Shown here: in pieces, positions 38,083 to 49,344 of the stretch
Layout of the letters: the number at the start of each line of letters is the position of its first letter
Numbering within the stretch: the stretch's first letter is position 1
Assembly (NCBI RefSeq): GCF_000751775.1
Contig: NZ_CCRF01000045.1
Location: forward strand, 108,432-172,431
Source: Caldibacillus thermoamylovorans
GTDB lineage: Bacteria > Bacillota > Bacilli > Bacillales > Caldibacillaceae
DNA length: 64,000 nucleotides
Direction: 5' to 3'
Program-made: the position numbers and the translations under genes
The notes under the pieces: generated by a model
What the model saw: only the letters and a program-made list of their open reading frames with translations
Databases searched by the model: none
Told to the model about the DNA's origin: nothing

Positions 38083-38120
38083 AATCAGTGGGGTTATATT
38101 CTCCACTGATTCTTTATTTT
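38083..38120 (+). terminator. Terminator downstream of proS and repeat A
   Basis: AATCAGTGG at 38083-38091 pairs with CCACTGATT at 38103-38111 over an AT-rich loop, followed by CTTTATTTT. Its stem copies the sequence of hairpin III in repeat A, so it may be a further partial repeat unit that serves as the terminator of proS. Confidence 0.7.
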
Positions 38121-38172
38121 ACAAATTGAATGTTTTGCTGGAAGCGGACAAAAAACCGGTCCTTTGTTCTGG

Positions 38173-38202
38173 TTATGATGAAATGATCCTTTGTGGTAAA
38201 AT
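38173..38202 (+). promoter_or_regulatory. Possible promoter of polC
   Basis: TAAAAT at 38197-38202 with an extended TG at 38194-38195 and a weak TTATGA at 38173-38178 (18-base spacing). It gives a leader of about 80 bases before polC. Confidence 0.4.
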
Positions 38203-38287
38203 AGAACATGTTTCCTTTCAAATAATATATGATAGAATAAATGAAAGAGAACGGTTATACTCCTATCAGTAACGGGGGGGGATTTTT

Positions 38288-41200
38288 ATGAGTGATTTGA
38301 TGGCAGGGAAAAAAGAACGATTCCAGCTACTTTTGCAACAAATGGATATGGTAGATGATCGCTTTTTTCCTTACTTGAAAAATGGAGAAATTAAAAGACT
38401 AATTATTGAACGAAAAACACGTAAATGGGAGTTTCATTTTTTACTAGATTCGATCTTGCCTTATCAAGTTTTTGATATTTTCTCGGCAAAAATCAGAACC
38501 GCCTTTCGTCATATTGCCGATGTTTCTTTTCTTCTTGAGACAAAGAATAATGATTTTACCGAACAATTGGTAGTGGATTATTGGAAATATAGTATCGGAC
38601 AATTGCAAGGGATGTCGCCTGCCCTTCTTTCTCTATTGAATGAGCAAATCCCGAAAGTCAAAGGAAATAAAATAATTATCACAGCCCGAAATAATACGGA
38701 ATGTTTAACATTAAAGAAAAAATATTGTGGAACCATTGCGGATGTATACAGTCAAGTTGGTTTTCCACCTTTACAACTGGACGTGGAAGAGCATACCGAA
38801 GCGATGGAAGAGACGTACCAACAATTTTTGCTTGAACGGCAAAAGGAAGACGAGGAACGGGCAAAACAAGCAGTCATTGAAATTCAAAAACGGGCAGAAC
38901 ACCACCGGTCAGATGAAGCGGATGACAATGGCCCGCTGATCATCGGCTACCCCATTCAAGGAGAGCAAGATTTTCGTACATTAAATGAAATTACTGAAGA
39001 AGAACGTCGCATCGTCATTGAAGGCTATGTCTTTGCCTGTGAAACAAAGCAGCTTCGAAGTGGAAGGACACTATTAGAGTTTAAAATCACCGATTACACG
39101 AATTCGATTCTTGTAAAAATGTTCTCAAAGGATAATAAAGAAGACGGGGAAAAATTGAATCGATTAAAAAAAGGCATGTGGGTTCGGGTTCGGGGCAATG
39201 TCCAAAATGATACATTCGTCCGCGATTTAGTCATGATTGCGAATGATATAAATGAAATTAAAGGGAAAGAACGCTTTGATACTGCTCCGGCTGATGAGAA
39301 ACGGGTTGAACTTCATTTGCATACACCGATGAGCCAAATGGATGCAGTATCTTCCGTCAGTTCGCTTGTATCCCAGGCAAAAAAATGGGGGCATAAAGCC
39401 ATTGCCATTACCGATCATGCCGTAGCACAGTCATTTCCGGAAGCATTCAGTGCCGCTAAAAAGAACGGGATTAAGGTGATTTACGGAGTGGAAGCGAATA
39501 TCGTTGATGATGGTGTTCCGATTGCATATAATCCGAGCCATCGTTTGCTTACCGACGATACATATGTTGTTTTTGATATTGAAACAACCGGTCTATCAGC
39601 CGTTTACAATACAATCATTGAATTAGCTGCGGTAAAAATTAAAGATGGAGAAATTATCGACCGCTTTGAATCATTTGCTAATCCGAAACATAAACTTTCT
39701 GCGTTTACAATCGAGTTGACCGGCATCACCGATAATATGGTCGAAAATGCGCCTGATCCGGAAGAAGTTTTAAAACAATTTTATGAATGGTGCGGTGATG
39801 CCGTCCTTGTTGCTCACAACGCTTCTTTTGATACAGGGTTTATTAATGTCGGTTATCAAAAAATCGGTTACGGGAAATTTACAAACCCGGTAATCGATAC
39901 GTTGGAATTGGCCAGATTTCTATATCCGGATATGAAAAACCACCGCTTAAACACATTGGCGAAGAAACTAAATGTGGAATTGACGCAACATCACAGGGCA
40001 ATTTATGATGCCGAGGCGACCGGACATATTTTATTAAAATTGCTGAAAAGCGCTGAAGAAAAAGGAATTAAGTATCATGATGAATTAAATGAGTACGGAA
40101 AAAATGAAACGAGTTATAAACGAAGCCGGCCGTTCCATGCTGTATTATTGGCACAAAATCATGTCGGTTTGAAAAATTTATTTAAACTAATTTCTTTATC
40201 ACATGTTAAATATTTTTATAAAGTGCCAAGAATCCCAAGGTCTGTATTACAAATATATCGAGAAGGCATTTTGGTTGGCTCTGGCTGTGATAAAGGGGAA
40301 TTATTTGAAGCGGCACAACAAAAAGCAACTGAAGAAGTGGAAGAAATCGCGAAATTTTATGATTATCTGGAAGTTCATCCGAAAGAAATTTATCAACCAT
40401 TACTCGAGACCGATGTCATTCAAAGTGAAAAACAATTAGAAGATGTAATCAAAAAAATCATATTGGTCGGCGAGAAATTAAATATTCCAGTCGTTGCAAC
40501 CGGTAATGTTCATTATTTACATCCGGAAGATAAAATTTACCGAAAAATATTAGTTGCTTCTCAAGGTGGTGCCAACCCGCTCAATCGTCACCAACTGCCG
40601 GATGTCCATTTCCGAACGACAGATGAAATGTTGAGAGCTTTTCAATTTTTAGGTGAAGAAAAGGCAAAAGAGATCGTTGTTGTTAATCCAAATAAGATTG
40701 CCGATATGGTTGAAGAAGTTAAACCAATAAAAGATGAATTATATACACCTAAAATTGAAGGAGCGGAAGAGGAAATCCGGACAAAAAGTTATGAGATGGC
40801 TAAAAAAATTTATGGCGATCCCCTTCCTGAAATCATTGAAGCCCGCTTGGAAAAAGAATTGAAAAGTATTATCGGTCACGGATTTGCCGTTATCTATTTA
40901 ATTGCTCATAAATTGGTTAAAAAATCACTGAATGATGGGTATCTTGTCGGTTCCCGGGGTTCGGTCGGATCTTCGTTTGTTGCGACAATGACGGAAATTA
41001 CCGAGGTGAATCCATTGCCGCCTCATTATGTATGCCCGAACTGCAAACATTCCGAGTTTTTTGATGACGGTTCTGTTGGCAGCGGCTTTGATTTACCGGA
41101 TAAAGACTGTCCAAATTGCGGATCGAAATATAAAAAAGACGGGCATGATATCCCGTTTGAAACTTTTCTTGGATTTAAAGGGGACAAGGTGCCAGATATT

Positions 41201-42613
41201 GATTTAAACTTTTCCGGCGATTATCAACCAAAAGCACATAATTATACAAAGGTGCTATTCGGAGAGGACCATGTTTACCGTGCAGGTACGATTGGTACTG
41301 TTGCAGATAAAACGGCCTATGGCTTTGTCAAAGGTTATGAGGAAGACAACAATATCCAATTGCGTCAGGCGGAACGGGAGCGACTTGCCCTCGGATTGAC
41401 CGGTGTAAAACGAACAACCGGGCAGCATCCGGGTGGAATTATCGTTATTCCGGACTATATGGATGTATATGACTTTACACCGATTCAATATCCGGCTGAT
41501 GCCCAGGATGCAGAATGGCGGACAACCCATTTTGACTTCCATTCCATCCATGATAATGTATTAAAACTCGATATACTCGGACACGATGATCCGACTGTGA
41601 TCCGCATGCTGCAAGATTTAAGCGGAATCGATCCGAAAACAATCCCAACAGATGATCCGGAAGTAATGAAAATTTTCAGCAGTCCAGAATCACTTGGTGT
41701 TACTGAAGAACAGATTATGTGTAAAACCGGAACGCTGGGAATTCCTGAATTTGGCACCCGTTTTGTCCGGCAGATGCTGGAAGAAACAAAACCAACGACA
41801 TTTTCCGAGCTGTTGCAAATTTCCGGTCTCTCCCACGGGACGGACGTTTGGTTAGGTAATGCTCAGGAATTAATTCATAACGGTACTTGTTCATTAAGTG
41901 AATGTATCGGTTGTCGGGACGATATTATGGTTTATTTGATCTATCGCGGACTTGAACCTTCCACTGCCTTTAAAATTATGGAGTCGGTACGGAAAGGAAA
42001 AGGTTTGACAGATGAAATGGAGAAAGATATGCGGGAACATGATGTTCCTGAATGGTATATTGATTCATGCAAAAAAATCAAGTATATGTTTCCAAAGGCC
42101 CATGCGGCTGCGTATGTACTAATGGCGGTTCGAATTGCCTATTTTAAAGTTCATCATCCGCTCTTATATTATGCAACCTATTTTACCGTTAGAGCAGAAG
42201 ATTATGATTTAGATGCCATGACAAGTGGTTCCAATGCCATTCGGAAAAGGATCACGGAAATTAACGAAAAAGGTCTTGATGCATCAACCAAGGAGAAAAG
42301 TTTATTAACGGTTCTCGAACTTGCCTTGGAAATGTGTGAGCGAGGATTCTCATTCAAAAAAATTGATCTTTATAAATCAAAAGCAGCTGAATTTGTAATT
42401 GACGGCAATTCGTTAATTCCGCCGTTTAATGCAATCCCCGGCCTGGGAACAAACGCAGCGATGAACATCGTAAAGGCACGTGAGGAAGCTGAGTTTTTAT
42501 CAAAAGAAGACCTTCAGCAAAGAGGGAAAGTATCGAAAACCATCATGGAATTTTTAGATAATCATGGTTGTCTGGAAAATCTGCCCGAACAAAACCAGTT
42601 ATCATTATTTTAA
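38288..42613 (+). CDS. polC: DNA polymerase III alpha subunit, PolC type
   Basis: PolC is the main replicative polymerase of low-GC Gram-positives, with built-in proofreading. The 1441-residue product has, in order, an N-terminal domain, an OB fold (about 235-330), a PHP domain ([14 protein letters not shown]) split by a DEDD exonuclease ([10 protein letters not shown] near residue 430, then [10 protein letters not shown]), the polymerase palm with [13 protein letters not shown], a zinc-binding loop (CPNC at both ends), and a C-terminal helix-hairpin-helix. Start ATG follows a run of G residues (GGGGGGGG). Length is close to B. subtilis PolC. No intein is present. Confidence 0.98.
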   Translation: MSDLMAGKKERFQLLLQQMDMVDDRFFPYLKNGEIKRLIIERKTRKWEFHFLLDSILPYQVFDIFSAKIRTAFRHIADVSFLLETKNNDFTEQLVVDYWKYSIGQLQGMSPALLSLLNEQIPKVKGNKIIITARNNTECLTLKKKYCGTIADVYSQVGFPPLQLDVEEHTEAMEETYQQFLLERQKEDEERAKQAVIEIQKRAEHHRSDEADDNGPLIIGYPIQGEQDFRTLNEITEEERRIVIEGYVFACETKQLRSGRTLLEFKITDYTNSILVKMFSKDNKEDGEKLNRLKKGMWVRVRGNVQNDTFVRDLVMIANDINEIKGKERFDTAPADEKRVELHLHTPMSQMDAVSSVSSLVSQAKKWGHKAIAITDHAVAQSFPEAFSAAKKNGIKVIYGVEANIVDDGVPIAYNPSHRLLTDDTYVVFDIETTGLSAVYNTIIELAAVKIKDGEIIDRFESFANPKHKLSAFTIELTGITDNMVENAPDPEEVLKQFYEWCGDAVLVAHNASFDTGFINVGYQKIGYGKFTNPVIDTLELARFLYPDMKNHRLNTLAKKLNVELTQHHRAIYDAEATGHILLKLLKSAEEKGIKYHDELNEYGKNETSYKRSRPFHAVLLAQNHVGLKNLFKLISLSHVKYFYKVPRIPRSVLQIYREGILVGSGCDKGELFEAAQQKATEEVEEIAKFYDYLEVHPKEIYQPLLETDVIQSEKQLEDVIKKIILVGEKLNIPVVATGNVHYLHPEDKIYRKILVASQGGANPLNRHQLPDVHFRTTDEMLRAFQFLGEEKAKEIVVVNPNKIADMVEEVKPIKDELYTPKIEGAEEEIRTKSYEMAKKIYGDPLPEIIEARLEKELKSIIGHGFAVIYLIAHKLVKKSLNDGYLVGSRGSVGSSFVATMTEITEVNPLPPHYVCPNCKHSEFFDDGSVGSGFDLPDKDCPNCGSKYKKDGHDIPFETFLGFKGDKVPDIDLNFSGDYQPKAHNYTKVLFGEDHVYRAGTIGTVADKTAYGFVKGYEEDNNIQLRQAERERLALGLTGVKRTTGQHPGGIIVIPDYMDVYDFTPIQYPADAQDAEWRTTHFDFHSIHDNVLKLDILGHDDPTVIRMLQDLSGIDPKTIPTDDPEVMKIFSSPESLGVTEEQIMCKTGTLGIPEFGTRFVRQMLEETKPTTFSELLQISGLSHGTDVWLGNAQELIHNGTCSLSECIGCRDDIMVYLIYRGLEPSTAFKIMESVRKGKGLTDEMEKDMREHDVPEWYIDSCKKIKYMFPKAHAAAYVLMAVRIAYFKVHHPLLYYATYFTVRAEDYDLDAMTSGSNAIRKRITEINEKGLDASTKEKSLLTVLELALEMCERGFSFKKIDLYKSKAAEFVIDGNSLIPPFNAIPGLGTNAAMNIVKAREEAEFLSKEDLQQRGKVSKTIMEFLDNHGCLENLPEQNQLSLF

Positions 42614-42739
42614 ACTTTGAATAATGGCGTATTTCTGGTTGACTCTTGTTTGCCGGTATTGATGAAATGGGACAATTGCAAAATGGTTTGGATTATGATA
42701 TATTTTTATTGGCAATACTAACTTTAATCTCTTGAATCT

Positions 42740-42765
42740 AAAGAGTGGGGAGTTCCTCACTCTTT
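42740..42765 (+). terminator. Hairpin after polC
   Basis: AAAGAGTG at 42740-42747 pairs with CACTCTTT at 42758-42765, with inner GG/CC pairs. It is followed by CCTGTTTGT, a weak T-tract. The rest of the 303-base gap before rimP shows no gene. A weak CATAAT box lies at 42858-42863 without a good -35. Confidence 0.6.
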
Positions 42766-42916
42766 CCTGTTTGTAAAAAGGTTTATCAAAAAACAAAATT
42801 ATAAAAAACATGGAAACGATAATTTAAAACGGTTAGTCAACTTTTTCATTTTCTACGCATAATAAAAATAACCTTTACATTTGTTACATTTGAATTTCCT
42901 AAAGAGGAGGGAAAAT

Positions 42917-43384
42917 ATGAGCAAAGTAACGGAAACAGTCGAAAAAATTGCATGGCCAATTGTTCAAGAATTAGGCTTGGAAATTGTCGATGTTGAATAT
43001 GTTAAAGAAGGCAAAAACTGGTATCTGCGACTGTATATTGATAAAGAGAATGGCGTCGATATTGAAGAATGCGGAATGGTTAGTGAAAAATTAAGTGAAA
43101 AACTGGATGAAATTGATCCGATTCCTCATAATTACTATTTAGAAGTTTCTTCACCAGGAGCTGAGCGTCCATTGAAGAAACAAGAGGATTTTGAAAAGGC
43201 GATCGGGAAAAATGTCCATATCAAAACATATGAACCGATTGACGGTGAAAAAATCTTTGAAGGGATTTTACAAGAATTTGACGGTACGAATGTTACCATT
43301 GAAGTGCGGGTCAAAACAAAAAGTAAAGTAATACAAATCCCATATAATAAAATTGCCCAAGCAAGACTGGCTGTTGTATTTTAG
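42917..43384 (+). CDS. rimP: Ribosome maturation factor RimP
   Basis: RimP helps 30S maturation by aiding uptake of S12 and nearby proteins. The 155-residue product has the family motifs [32 protein letters not shown] and [17 protein letters not shown] chose ATG at 42917, behind AGAGGAGGGAA. An upstream start at 42881 would include the ribosome site in the coding part. It heads the rimP-nusA-rnpM-ylxQ-infB cluster. Confidence 0.96.
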   Translation: MSKVTETVEKIAWPIVQELGLEIVDVEYVKEGKNWYLRLYIDKENGVDIEECGMVSEKLSEKLDEIDPIPHNYYLEVSSPGAERPLKKQEDFEKAIGKNVHIKTYEPIDGEKIFEGILQEFDGTNVTIEVRVKTKSKVIQIPYNKIAQARLAVVF

Positions 43385-43486
43385 AAAGAAAAGTGCGAGT
43401 AGCACTGGTGCAGGCAAAAAACAATCCACAGTTTTTCAGGCGATATTGATTTGAAAAAGAAAAATACATAAAAGGGGGATATTGTA

Positions 43487-44722
43487 ATGAGTAGTGAACT
43501 TTTAGACGCCTTGGACCGGCTGGAAAAAGAAAAAGGAATTTCCCAAGATGTCATTGTCGAGGCAATAGAAGCTGCACTTGTTTCTGCTTATAAAAGAAAT
43601 TTCAATCAAGCACAAAATGTACGGACAGATTTTAATTTAACCACCGGAACGATGCATGTGTATGCTCGCAAAGAAGTCGTGGATGAAGTATTTGATTCAA
43701 GATTAGAAATTGCCATAGAAGAAGCTAGAAAAATCAACCCGAATTACGAAATTGGGGATATAGTTGAAATCGAAGTAACGCCAAAAGAATTTGGCCGGAT
43801 TGCAGCTCAAACAGCCAAACAAGTCGTCACACAAAGGGTCCGTGAAGCTGAACGGGGAATCATTTACGAAGAATTTGTCGACCGTGAAGATGATATCATG
43901 ACGGGGATTGTGCAAAGAAAAGATAATCGGTATGTCTATGTAAGTCTAGGAAAAACAGAAGCATTATTACCGGTGCATGAGCAAATGCAAAATGAACAAT
44001 ACAATCATAATGACCGAATGAAAGTTTATATTACGAAAGTGGAAAAAACAACGAAAGGACCACAAATTTTTATTTCCAGATCACATCCGAATTTATTAAA
44101 AAGATTGTTTGAACTTGAAGTTCCGGAAATATACGAAGGTATTGTCGAAATAAAATCGGTAGCAAGAGAAGCAGGTGACCGCTCAAAAGTATCCGTCTGG
44201 TCAGATAATCCGGATGTCGACCCGGTCGGTTCATGTGTCGGGCCAAAAGGTTCCCGTGTACAGGCGGTGGTAGATGAGTTAAACGGGGAAAAAATAGATA
44301 TTGTGAAATTTTCAAAGGATCCGGTTGAATTTGTCGCCAATGCACTTAGTCCTTCGAAAGTTTTAGATGTCATTGTAAATGAAGAGGAAAAGTCAACCGT
44401 TGTCATTGTCCCAGATTACCAGCTTTCATTAGCAATTGGTAAACGCGGTCAAAATGCAAGGCTTGCTGCAAAATTAACCAATTGGAAAATTGATATTAAA
44501 AGTGAATCAGATGCGAGAGAACTAGGTATATATCCTCGAGAAGAACCGCTATTTTCTCCAAACTTAACATTCAATGATGAAGATACAATCATAAGTGAAA
44601 AGGACCAAAGAGTGGAGGAGGAACATCCGGTTGCACAAGGGGATGCTCATGACTTTGCCGAACTTGGAGAAAACGGAGAGGTGATGGAACATGAACAAAC
44701 CGAGAAAGATACCGATGCGTAA
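43487..44722 (+). CDS. nusA: Transcription termination/antitermination factor NusA
   Basis: NusA controls pausing, termination and antitermination. The 411-residue product has an N-terminal polymerase-binding domain, an S1 domain (MTGIVQRKDNRYVYVSLGK), and two KH domains (GSCVGPKGSRVQAVVDELNGEKIDIV and LAIGKRGQNARLAAKLTNWKIDI). After KH2 it has an acidic tail of about 50 residues, longer than the B. subtilis form as I recall it (about 371). The last 32 bases overlap rnpM in another frame. Confidence 0.97.
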   Translation: MSSELLDALDRLEKEKGISQDVIVEAIEAALVSAYKRNFNQAQNVRTDFNLTTGTMHVYARKEVVDEVFDSRLEIAIEEARKINPNYEIGDIVEIEVTPKEFGRIAAQTAKQVVTQRVREAERGIIYEEFVDREDDIMTGIVQRKDNRYVYVSLGKTEALLPVHEQMQNEQYNHNDRMKVYITKVEKTTKGPQIFISRSHPNLLKRLFELEVPEIYEGIVEIKSVAREAGDRSKVSVWSDNPDVDPVGSCVGPKGSRVQAVVDELNGEKIDIVKFSKDPVEFVANALSPSKVLDVIVNEEEKSTVVIVPDYQLSLAIGKRGQNARLAAKLTNWKIDIKSESDARELGIYPREEPLFSPNLTFNDEDTIISEKDQRVEEEHPVAQGDAHDFAELGENGEVMEHEQTEKDTDA

Positions 44723-44975
44723 ATGCGTGGCCACCGGGGAAATGTATCCGAAAAAGGAGTTGCTCCGGATCGTCCGTTCCAAAGAGGGAGAAGTCTCGAT
44801 TGATCCAACCGGAAAGAAAAACGGGCGTGGTGCATATTTGTCCAAAAATAAAGAAGCTGTCCTTCTGGCTAAGAAAAAAAATATTTTAAAACATCATTTA
44901 GAAACAGAAATTGATGAAAATTTATATGATGAAATCTTGGCGTTTATTGAAAAGGAGAACACTTCGAAATCATGA
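44691..44975 (+). CDS. rnpM: RNase P modulator RnpM (YlxR)
   Basis: The 94-residue YlxR-family protein begins with [23 protein letters not shown] and has GRGAYLSKN, the surface used for RNA binding. In B. subtilis this protein binds RNase P RNA and lowers its activity, hence the name RnpM. The ATG at 44691 is inside the end of nusA and has GGAGAGGTG upstream. The stop overlaps ylxQ by 4 bases. Confidence 0.93.
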   Translation: MNKPRKIPMRKCVATGEMYPKKELLRIVRSKEGEVSIDPTGKKNGRGAYLSKNKEAVLLAKKKNILKHHLETEIDENLYDEILAFIEKENTSKS

Positions 44976-45289
44976 AGCAAGAAAAATGGCAATCACTGCT
45001 CGGGTTGGCAAATCGAGCCGGGAAATTGGTTACGGGTGAAGAACTGGTGGTAAAAGAAATTCAAAAAAATCGTGCCAAATTGGTTTTATTGGCACAAGAC
45101 GCCGGAAAAAATACAAAGAAGTCAATTATCGACAAGTCTGCATTCTATCACGTACCAGTTAAATTGGTTTCTGACCGTTATACATTAGGAAAGTCGATCG
45201 GTAAAGAGGCACGGGTTGTCGTCGCCGTGACGGATACCGGATTTTCCGAAAAGTTACAAAGTGAGCTTGATCAAATTCAGTGGGGGTGA
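44972..45289 (+). CDS. ylxQ: L7Ae-like K-turn RNA-binding protein YlxQ
   Basis: The 105-residue product is of the L7Ae/L30e fold, with [22 protein letters not shown] and [16 protein letters not shown], typical of K-turn-binding proteins such as YbxF and YlxQ. Its RNA target is not known with certainty. The ATG overlaps rnpM by 4 bases. infB begins 4 bases after its stop. Confidence 0.93.
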   Translation: MKQEKWQSLLGLANRAGKLVTGEELVVKEIQKNRAKLVLLAQDAGKNTKKSIIDKSAFYHVPVKLVSDRYTLGKSIGKEARVVVAVTDTGFSEKLQSELDQIQWG

Positions 45290-45293
45290 AACA

Positions 45294-47621
45294 ATGACGA
45301 AAATGCGTGTATATGAATATGCAAAGAAAAACAATGTTACAAGTAAAGTCGTTATTGAAAAATTGAAAGAACTAAATATAGAAGTGTCCAACCATATGAC
45401 AACAATTGAACCGAGTGCCATAAAACAATTAGATGAAACTTTTGGGAAAGGAAAGTCAAAATCAACGAAAGAGCCTATGACAAATAAACAATCAGAAAAT
45501 AAACAGACTAATAGAAACAAACCACAAACAAGGGAAAATAAACAAAAATCAAAGGGTGGCACCCAATCGAATAAAAATCGTTCACAAAATTCAAATAAAA
45601 AAACAACCCAAGCAAAAATAAAACCAACTGCAAAAAAGGTGCCAACTCCAGTAATTGCAGATGAAGAAGTATTAGATGATGTTGCTATTCCTAACAGGGT
45701 CAAAGTAAAAACACCTCCTAAAAATAAGGAAGGGAAAAAATACGATCAAGAGTTTCGATCAAAAGAAAACAAAGCTTTTAATCGAAATAAAAACAAGGCG
45801 AAATCGGGACAAAAGAAAAAGAGTAGTTCACCAGTCCAAACTCCACCTGTGAGAAAAGAAAAGGAACTTCCTAAGAAAATTTCATACACAGATACTCTCA
45901 CAGTTGCGGAATTGGCGAAAAAATTGCATCGGGAACCATCTGAAATCATAAAAAAACTATTTATGCTTGGAGTCATTGCCACAATTAACCAAGAATTAGA
46001 TAAAGATGCTATTGAGTTGATTACAAGTGAATATGGTGTGGAAGTCGAGGAAAAAGCCAGCGTCGATATATCCGATTTAGAATCTTTTATTACAGAGGAT
46101 AGTCCGGAAAATTTGAGCGAACGTCCTCCTGTTGTAACGATTATGGGTCATGTTGACCACGGCAAAACGACTTTACTTGACTCAATCCGCCATACAAAGG
46201 TTACCCAAGGTGAAGCCGGTGGCATTACGCAACATATCGGTGCCTATCAAGTAGAAATTAACCAGAAAAAAATTACTTTCCTTGATACGCCCGGGCATGC
46301 TGCATTTACAACGATGCGGGCACGTGGGGCTCAAGTGACCGATATCACTATTTTAGTTGTTGCAGCGGATGATGGTGTCATGCCGCAAACGGTCGAAGCC
46401 ATTAACCATGCCAAAGCTGCGGATGTTCCGATCATTGTTGCAGTCAACAAAATTGATAAGCCGGATGCCAATCCAGAACGGGTCATGCAAGAATTATCGG
46501 AATATGGATTGATTGCCGAAGATTGGGGCGGGGATACGATTTTTGTTCCGATCTCAGCTTTAACCGGTAAGGGAATTGATCAATTGTTGGAAATGATTCT
46601 GCTTGTCAGTGAAATGGAAGAATTGAAGGCAAACCCGAATCGGAATGCATACGGAACCGTCATTGAAGCAAAACTTGATAAAGGAAGAGGTTCAGTCGCA
46701 ACACTGCTTGTTCAAAACGGAACATTGAAAATCGGCGATCCGATTGTTGTCGGCAATACTTATGGACGTGTTCGGGCTATGGTTAATGACCGCGGTCGAC
46801 GGGTAAAAGAAGCAGGTCCATCTGCAGCTGTCGAGATTACCGGCTTAAATGAAGTTCCTCAAGCGGGCGATCGATTTGTCGTATTAGAGGATGAAAAAAC
46901 CGCTCGTCAAGTTGGCGAAGCACGCAGCCAAAAAGCACTGCAGGAAACGAGAAACGAGACAGCTCGGGTAAGCCTTGATAAATTATTTGAACAAATGAAA
47001 CAAGGTGAATTGAAAGAACTGAACATTATCGTTAAAGCTGATGTTCAAGGATCAGCCGAAGCATTAGTTGCTTCTTTACAAAAAATCGATGTGGAAGGCG
47101 CAAAAGTAAACATTATTCATACCGGCGTCGGGGCAATCACCGAATCAGATATTATCTTGGCCACAGCATCGAATGCCATTATTGTCGGCTTCAATGTCAG
47201 ACCAAATCCAAATGCAAAACGAATGGCAGAAGAAGAAAAGGTCGACATTCGCTTACACCGGATCATCTATAAGGTTATTGATGAAATTGAACAAGCAATG
47301 AAAGGTTTATTGGATCCGGAATATCAAGAGAAAGTAATCGGCCAAGCTGAAGTGCGGACAACATTTAAAGTTTCAAAAGTTGGTACAATTGCCGGTTCTT
47401 ATGTAACAGACGGCAAAGTGACAAGAGATAGCTCTGTTCGGCTAATTCGCAACGGAATTGTCATTTTTGAAGGTGAAATAGACTCGCTGAAACGATTCAA
47501 AGATGATGTGAAGGAAGTCAGTCAGGGATATGAATGCGGGATTACTATAAAAAACTTCAATGATATTAAAGAAGGCGATATAATTGAAGCGTATATCATG
47601 GAGGAAATTAATGCGAAATGA
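45294..47621 (+). CDS. infB: Translation initiation factor IF-2
   Basis: IF-2 is the GTPase that brings fMet-tRNA to the 30S subunit and aids subunit joining. The 775-residue product has an N-terminal IF2-N domain ([20 protein letters not shown]), a long K/N/Q-rich linker, the G domain with [19 protein letters not shown] and NKID, and domains II-IV. ATG at 45294 follows GGGGGTG. An upstream in-frame ATG at 45261 lies within ylxQ. ylxP overlaps the end by 4 bases. Confidence 0.98.
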   Translation: MTKMRVYEYAKKNNVTSKVVIEKLKELNIEVSNHMTTIEPSAIKQLDETFGKGKSKSTKEPMTNKQSENKQTNRNKPQTRENKQKSKGGTQSNKNRSQNSNKKTTQAKIKPTAKKVPTPVIADEEVLDDVAIPNRVKVKTPPKNKEGKKYDQEFRSKENKAFNRNKNKAKSGQKKKSSSPVQTPPVRKEKELPKKISYTDTLTVAELAKKLHREPSEIIKKLFMLGVIATINQELDKDAIELITSEYGVEVEEKASVDISDLESFITEDSPENLSERPPVVTIMGHVDHGKTTLLDSIRHTKVTQGEAGGITQHIGAYQVEINQKKITFLDTPGHAAFTTMRARGAQVTDITILVVAADDGVMPQTVEAINHAKAADVPIIVAVNKIDKPDANPERVMQELSEYGLIAEDWGGDTIFVPISALTGKGIDQLLEMILLVSEMEELKANPNRNAYGTVIEAKLDKGRGSVATLLVQNGTLKIGDPIVVGNTYGRVRAMVNDRGRRVKEAGPSAAVEITGLNEVPQAGDRFVVLEDEKTARQVGEARSQKALQETRNETARVSLDKLFEQMKQGELKELNIIVKADVQGSAEALVASLQKIDVEGAKVNIIHTGVGAITESDIILATASNAIIVGFNVRPNPNAKRMAEEEKVDIRLHRIIYKVIDEIEQAMKGLLDPEYQEKVIGQAEVRTTFKVSKVGTIAGSYVTDGKVTRDSSVRLIRNGIVIFEGEIDSLKRFKDDVKEVSQGYECGITIKNFNDIKEGDIIEAYIMEEINAK

Positions 47622-47896
47622 TACTTTCGGCTTCAGTTGAGTGCATAATCTATGATGCCCAATCTTTAAAAGAAAAACGTTCAGTACTAAAGAAAATCAT
47701 TGCACGAATTCAAAACCGTTATAATATTGCCATTGCAGAAGTGGATCAACAAAATGTATGGCAAAGGACGAAATTGGTTTTAGTAACTGTTGGCTCATCA
47801 AGAACCGTTGCTGAACAGGAATTGCAAAAAGGATTAGCACTCATAGATTCATTTCCGGAAATTGAAAGAACCGAAACAGTTTTTGAATGGTTTTAA
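47618..47896 (+). CDS. ylxP: YlxP, DUF503 family small protein
   Basis: The 92-residue product has the DUF503 pattern, [28 protein letters not shown] opening and [13 protein letters not shown] core (here [14 protein letters not shown]). The family has a ferredoxin-like fold; function is not known, though its constant place between infB and rbfA points to ribosome assembly or translation. ATG overlaps the infB stop. Confidence 0.9.
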   Translation: MILSASVECIIYDAQSLKEKRSVLKKIIARIQNRYNIAIAEVDQQNVWQRTKLVLVTVGSSRTVAEQELQKGLALIDSFPEIERTETVFEWF

Positions 47897-47912
47897 ACTA
47901 GAGGTGATAAAC

Positions 47913-48272
47913 TTGAACATACGTGCAAAACAAGTTGGCGAACAGATGAAAAAAGAACTGAGTGAAATAATTAGCCGGAAAATTAAAGATCCGCGAGTCG
48001 GATTTGTTACTGTAACGGATGTAGAAGTGACAGGCGACCTTCAACAGGCAAAAGTATTTATTTCTGTTTTGGGCGATGATAAACAGAAAGAAGAGTCCCT
48101 CATTGGATTAACAAAGGCAAAAGGTTTTATCCGTTCTGAGATTGGTCGACGCATCCGTTTAAGAAAAACACCGGAAATCCTATTCGAATTTGATGAATCA
48201 ATTGATTATGGAAATCATATCGAAACATTGATCCATCAACTTCATAAAGATGAAGTTCAAGGTGAAGAATAA
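47913..48272 (+). CDS. rbfA: Ribosome-binding factor A
   Basis: RbfA binds 16S rRNA helices near the decoding site during late 30S maturation and cold adaptation. The 119-residue product has [48 protein letters not shown], of which the [13 protein letters not shown] core is diagnostic. I chose TTG at 47913 after AGAGGTG. An upstream ATG at 47862 is within ylxP. A long palindrome follows 10 bases after its stop. Confidence 0.95.
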   Translation: MNIRAKQVGEQMKKELSEIISRKIKDPRVGFVTVTDVEVTGDLQQAKVFISVLGDDKQKEESLIGLTKAKGFIRSEIGRRIRLRKTPEILFEFDESIDYGNHIETLIHQLHKDEVQGEE

Positions 48273-48282
48273 TTTGTTTTAG

Positions 48283-48380
48283 AGGGCTATCCAAAGTTTC
48301 ATTTCCGTTATTTTGTATAAAGAGATAATTAGCGAAACGATATCTTTTCATACGAAAACAGAAACTTTTTGGATTGCCCT
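48283..48380. repeat. 98-base imperfect palindrome between rbfA and truB
   Basis: AGGGC-TATCCAAA-GTTTC at 48283-48300 pairs with GAAAC-TTTTTGGAT-TGCCCT ending at 48380, and the inner part (TTTTGTATAAAGAGATA at 48311-48327 with TATCTTTTCATACGAAAA at 48341-48358) pairs too. The whole gap can thus fold into one long hairpin. It has no coding frame and no obvious target duplication. It looks like a small palindromic repeat or MITE remnant, or a processing hairpin. Confidence 0.6.
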
Positions 48381-48412
48381 TCGTTTTCCTTAGGAGAAAG
48401 TCAGGTGAAAAA

Positions 48413-49324
48413 ATGAATGGCGTTATTCCGTTATGGAAACCAAAAGGCATGACCTCACATGATTGTGTAATAAAAATCAGGAAATTAGTAAGTACAAAAA
48501 AAGTTGGACATAGTGGTACGCTCGATCCAAATGTGACCGGTGTACTGCCAATATGTGTAGGAGAAGCAACTAAAATTGTTCAATATGTAACAAATTTTGG
48601 AAAATGTTATCAAGCAGAAATAACGATTGGCATCTCAACAACGACAGAAGACAGTGACGGAGACATCGTACAAACGAAGCCCGTCAAACAGCCAATTACA
48701 AGAGATGAAATTTTGAAAGCTTTAAAACAACTTACCGGGGAGATTACCCAAATACCACCGATGTATTCAGCAGTAAAAGTCAATGGGAAAAGATTATATG
48801 AATATGCTCGGGAAGGAATAGAGATAGAAAGACCTGAACGGACTGTTACCATCTATGCATTGGAGCTGCTGGATGATAACGAAATATTTAACGGGGAATT
48901 CATCCGCTTTTCCGTCCATGTAAAATGCAGTAAAGGAACGTATATACGCACTTTGGCTGTGATGATCGGGGAATTGTTAGGTTATCCTGCCCATATGTCA
49001 AAGCTTGTTCGAACATCAGCCGGTGGAATAGAACAGGAGCAATGTTTAACATTTGAACAAATTGAAGAGAAAATTACCAAAGGATTAACGAACGAAATCT
49101 TTTTACCGATTGAATCTGTTTTGTTTCAATTGCCGAAATATGAAATTCATGATACATTAGCTAATAGAGTAAAAAATGGTGCACTTATTCCTATACCTGA
49201 TCATTTACTTTATACCCTTGGTCCTATTGCTGTTTATTACAAGGGGAAAATATTAGCCATTTATAAACACCATCCAACTAAGCAAGGGATCTTGAAGCCT
49301 GATCGTGTTTTCGTAGGGAATTGA
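48413..49324 (+). CDS. truB: tRNA pseudouridine-55 synthase
   Basis: TruB makes pseudouridine 55 in the T loop of tRNAs. The 303-residue product has the catalytic aspartate in GHSGTLDPNVTGVLPIC, the GKCYQAEITIG motif and RLYEYAREGIE with the family tyrosine. ATG at 48413 follows AGGTG. An upstream ATG at 48374 is inside the palindrome arm and lacks a ribosome site. The stop overlaps or abuts the ribF reading frame. Confidence 0.96.
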   Translation: MNGVIPLWKPKGMTSHDCVIKIRKLVSTKKVGHSGTLDPNVTGVLPICVGEATKIVQYVTNFGKCYQAEITIGISTTTEDSDGDIVQTKPVKQPITRDEILKALKQLTGEITQIPPMYSAVKVNGKRLYEYAREGIEIERPERTVTIYALELLDDNEIFNGEFIRFSVHVKCSKGTYIRTLAVMIGELLGYPAHMSKLVRTSAGGIEQEQCLTFEQIEEKITKGLTNEIFLPIESVLFQLPKYEIHDTLANRVKNGALIPIPDHLLYTLGPIAVYYKGKILAIYKHHPTKQGILKPDRVFVGN

Positions 49325-49344
49325 AACGAAAGGTGAGTTCATCA

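Noticed and set aside
37953..38112. CRISPR-like or tnpB guide-RNA end
   Set aside because: There are no regularly spaced repeats with unique spacers, and no TnpB, Cas or transposase gene in the window. A link with IS200/IS605-type ends remains only a thought.
38288..42613. Intein or insertion in polC
   Set aside because: Length and domain order are normal for PolC and no splicing motifs were seen.
44691..44722. Frameshift joining nusA and rnpM
   Set aside because: Overlap of 32 bases is a normal gene overlap: rnpM has its own ATG and ribosome site and nusA ends in a proper stop.
45254..45703. 149-residue minus-strand open frame
   Set aside because: It is opposite the K/N/Q-rich linker of infB, and its F/V/C-rich sequence is an artefact of that composition.
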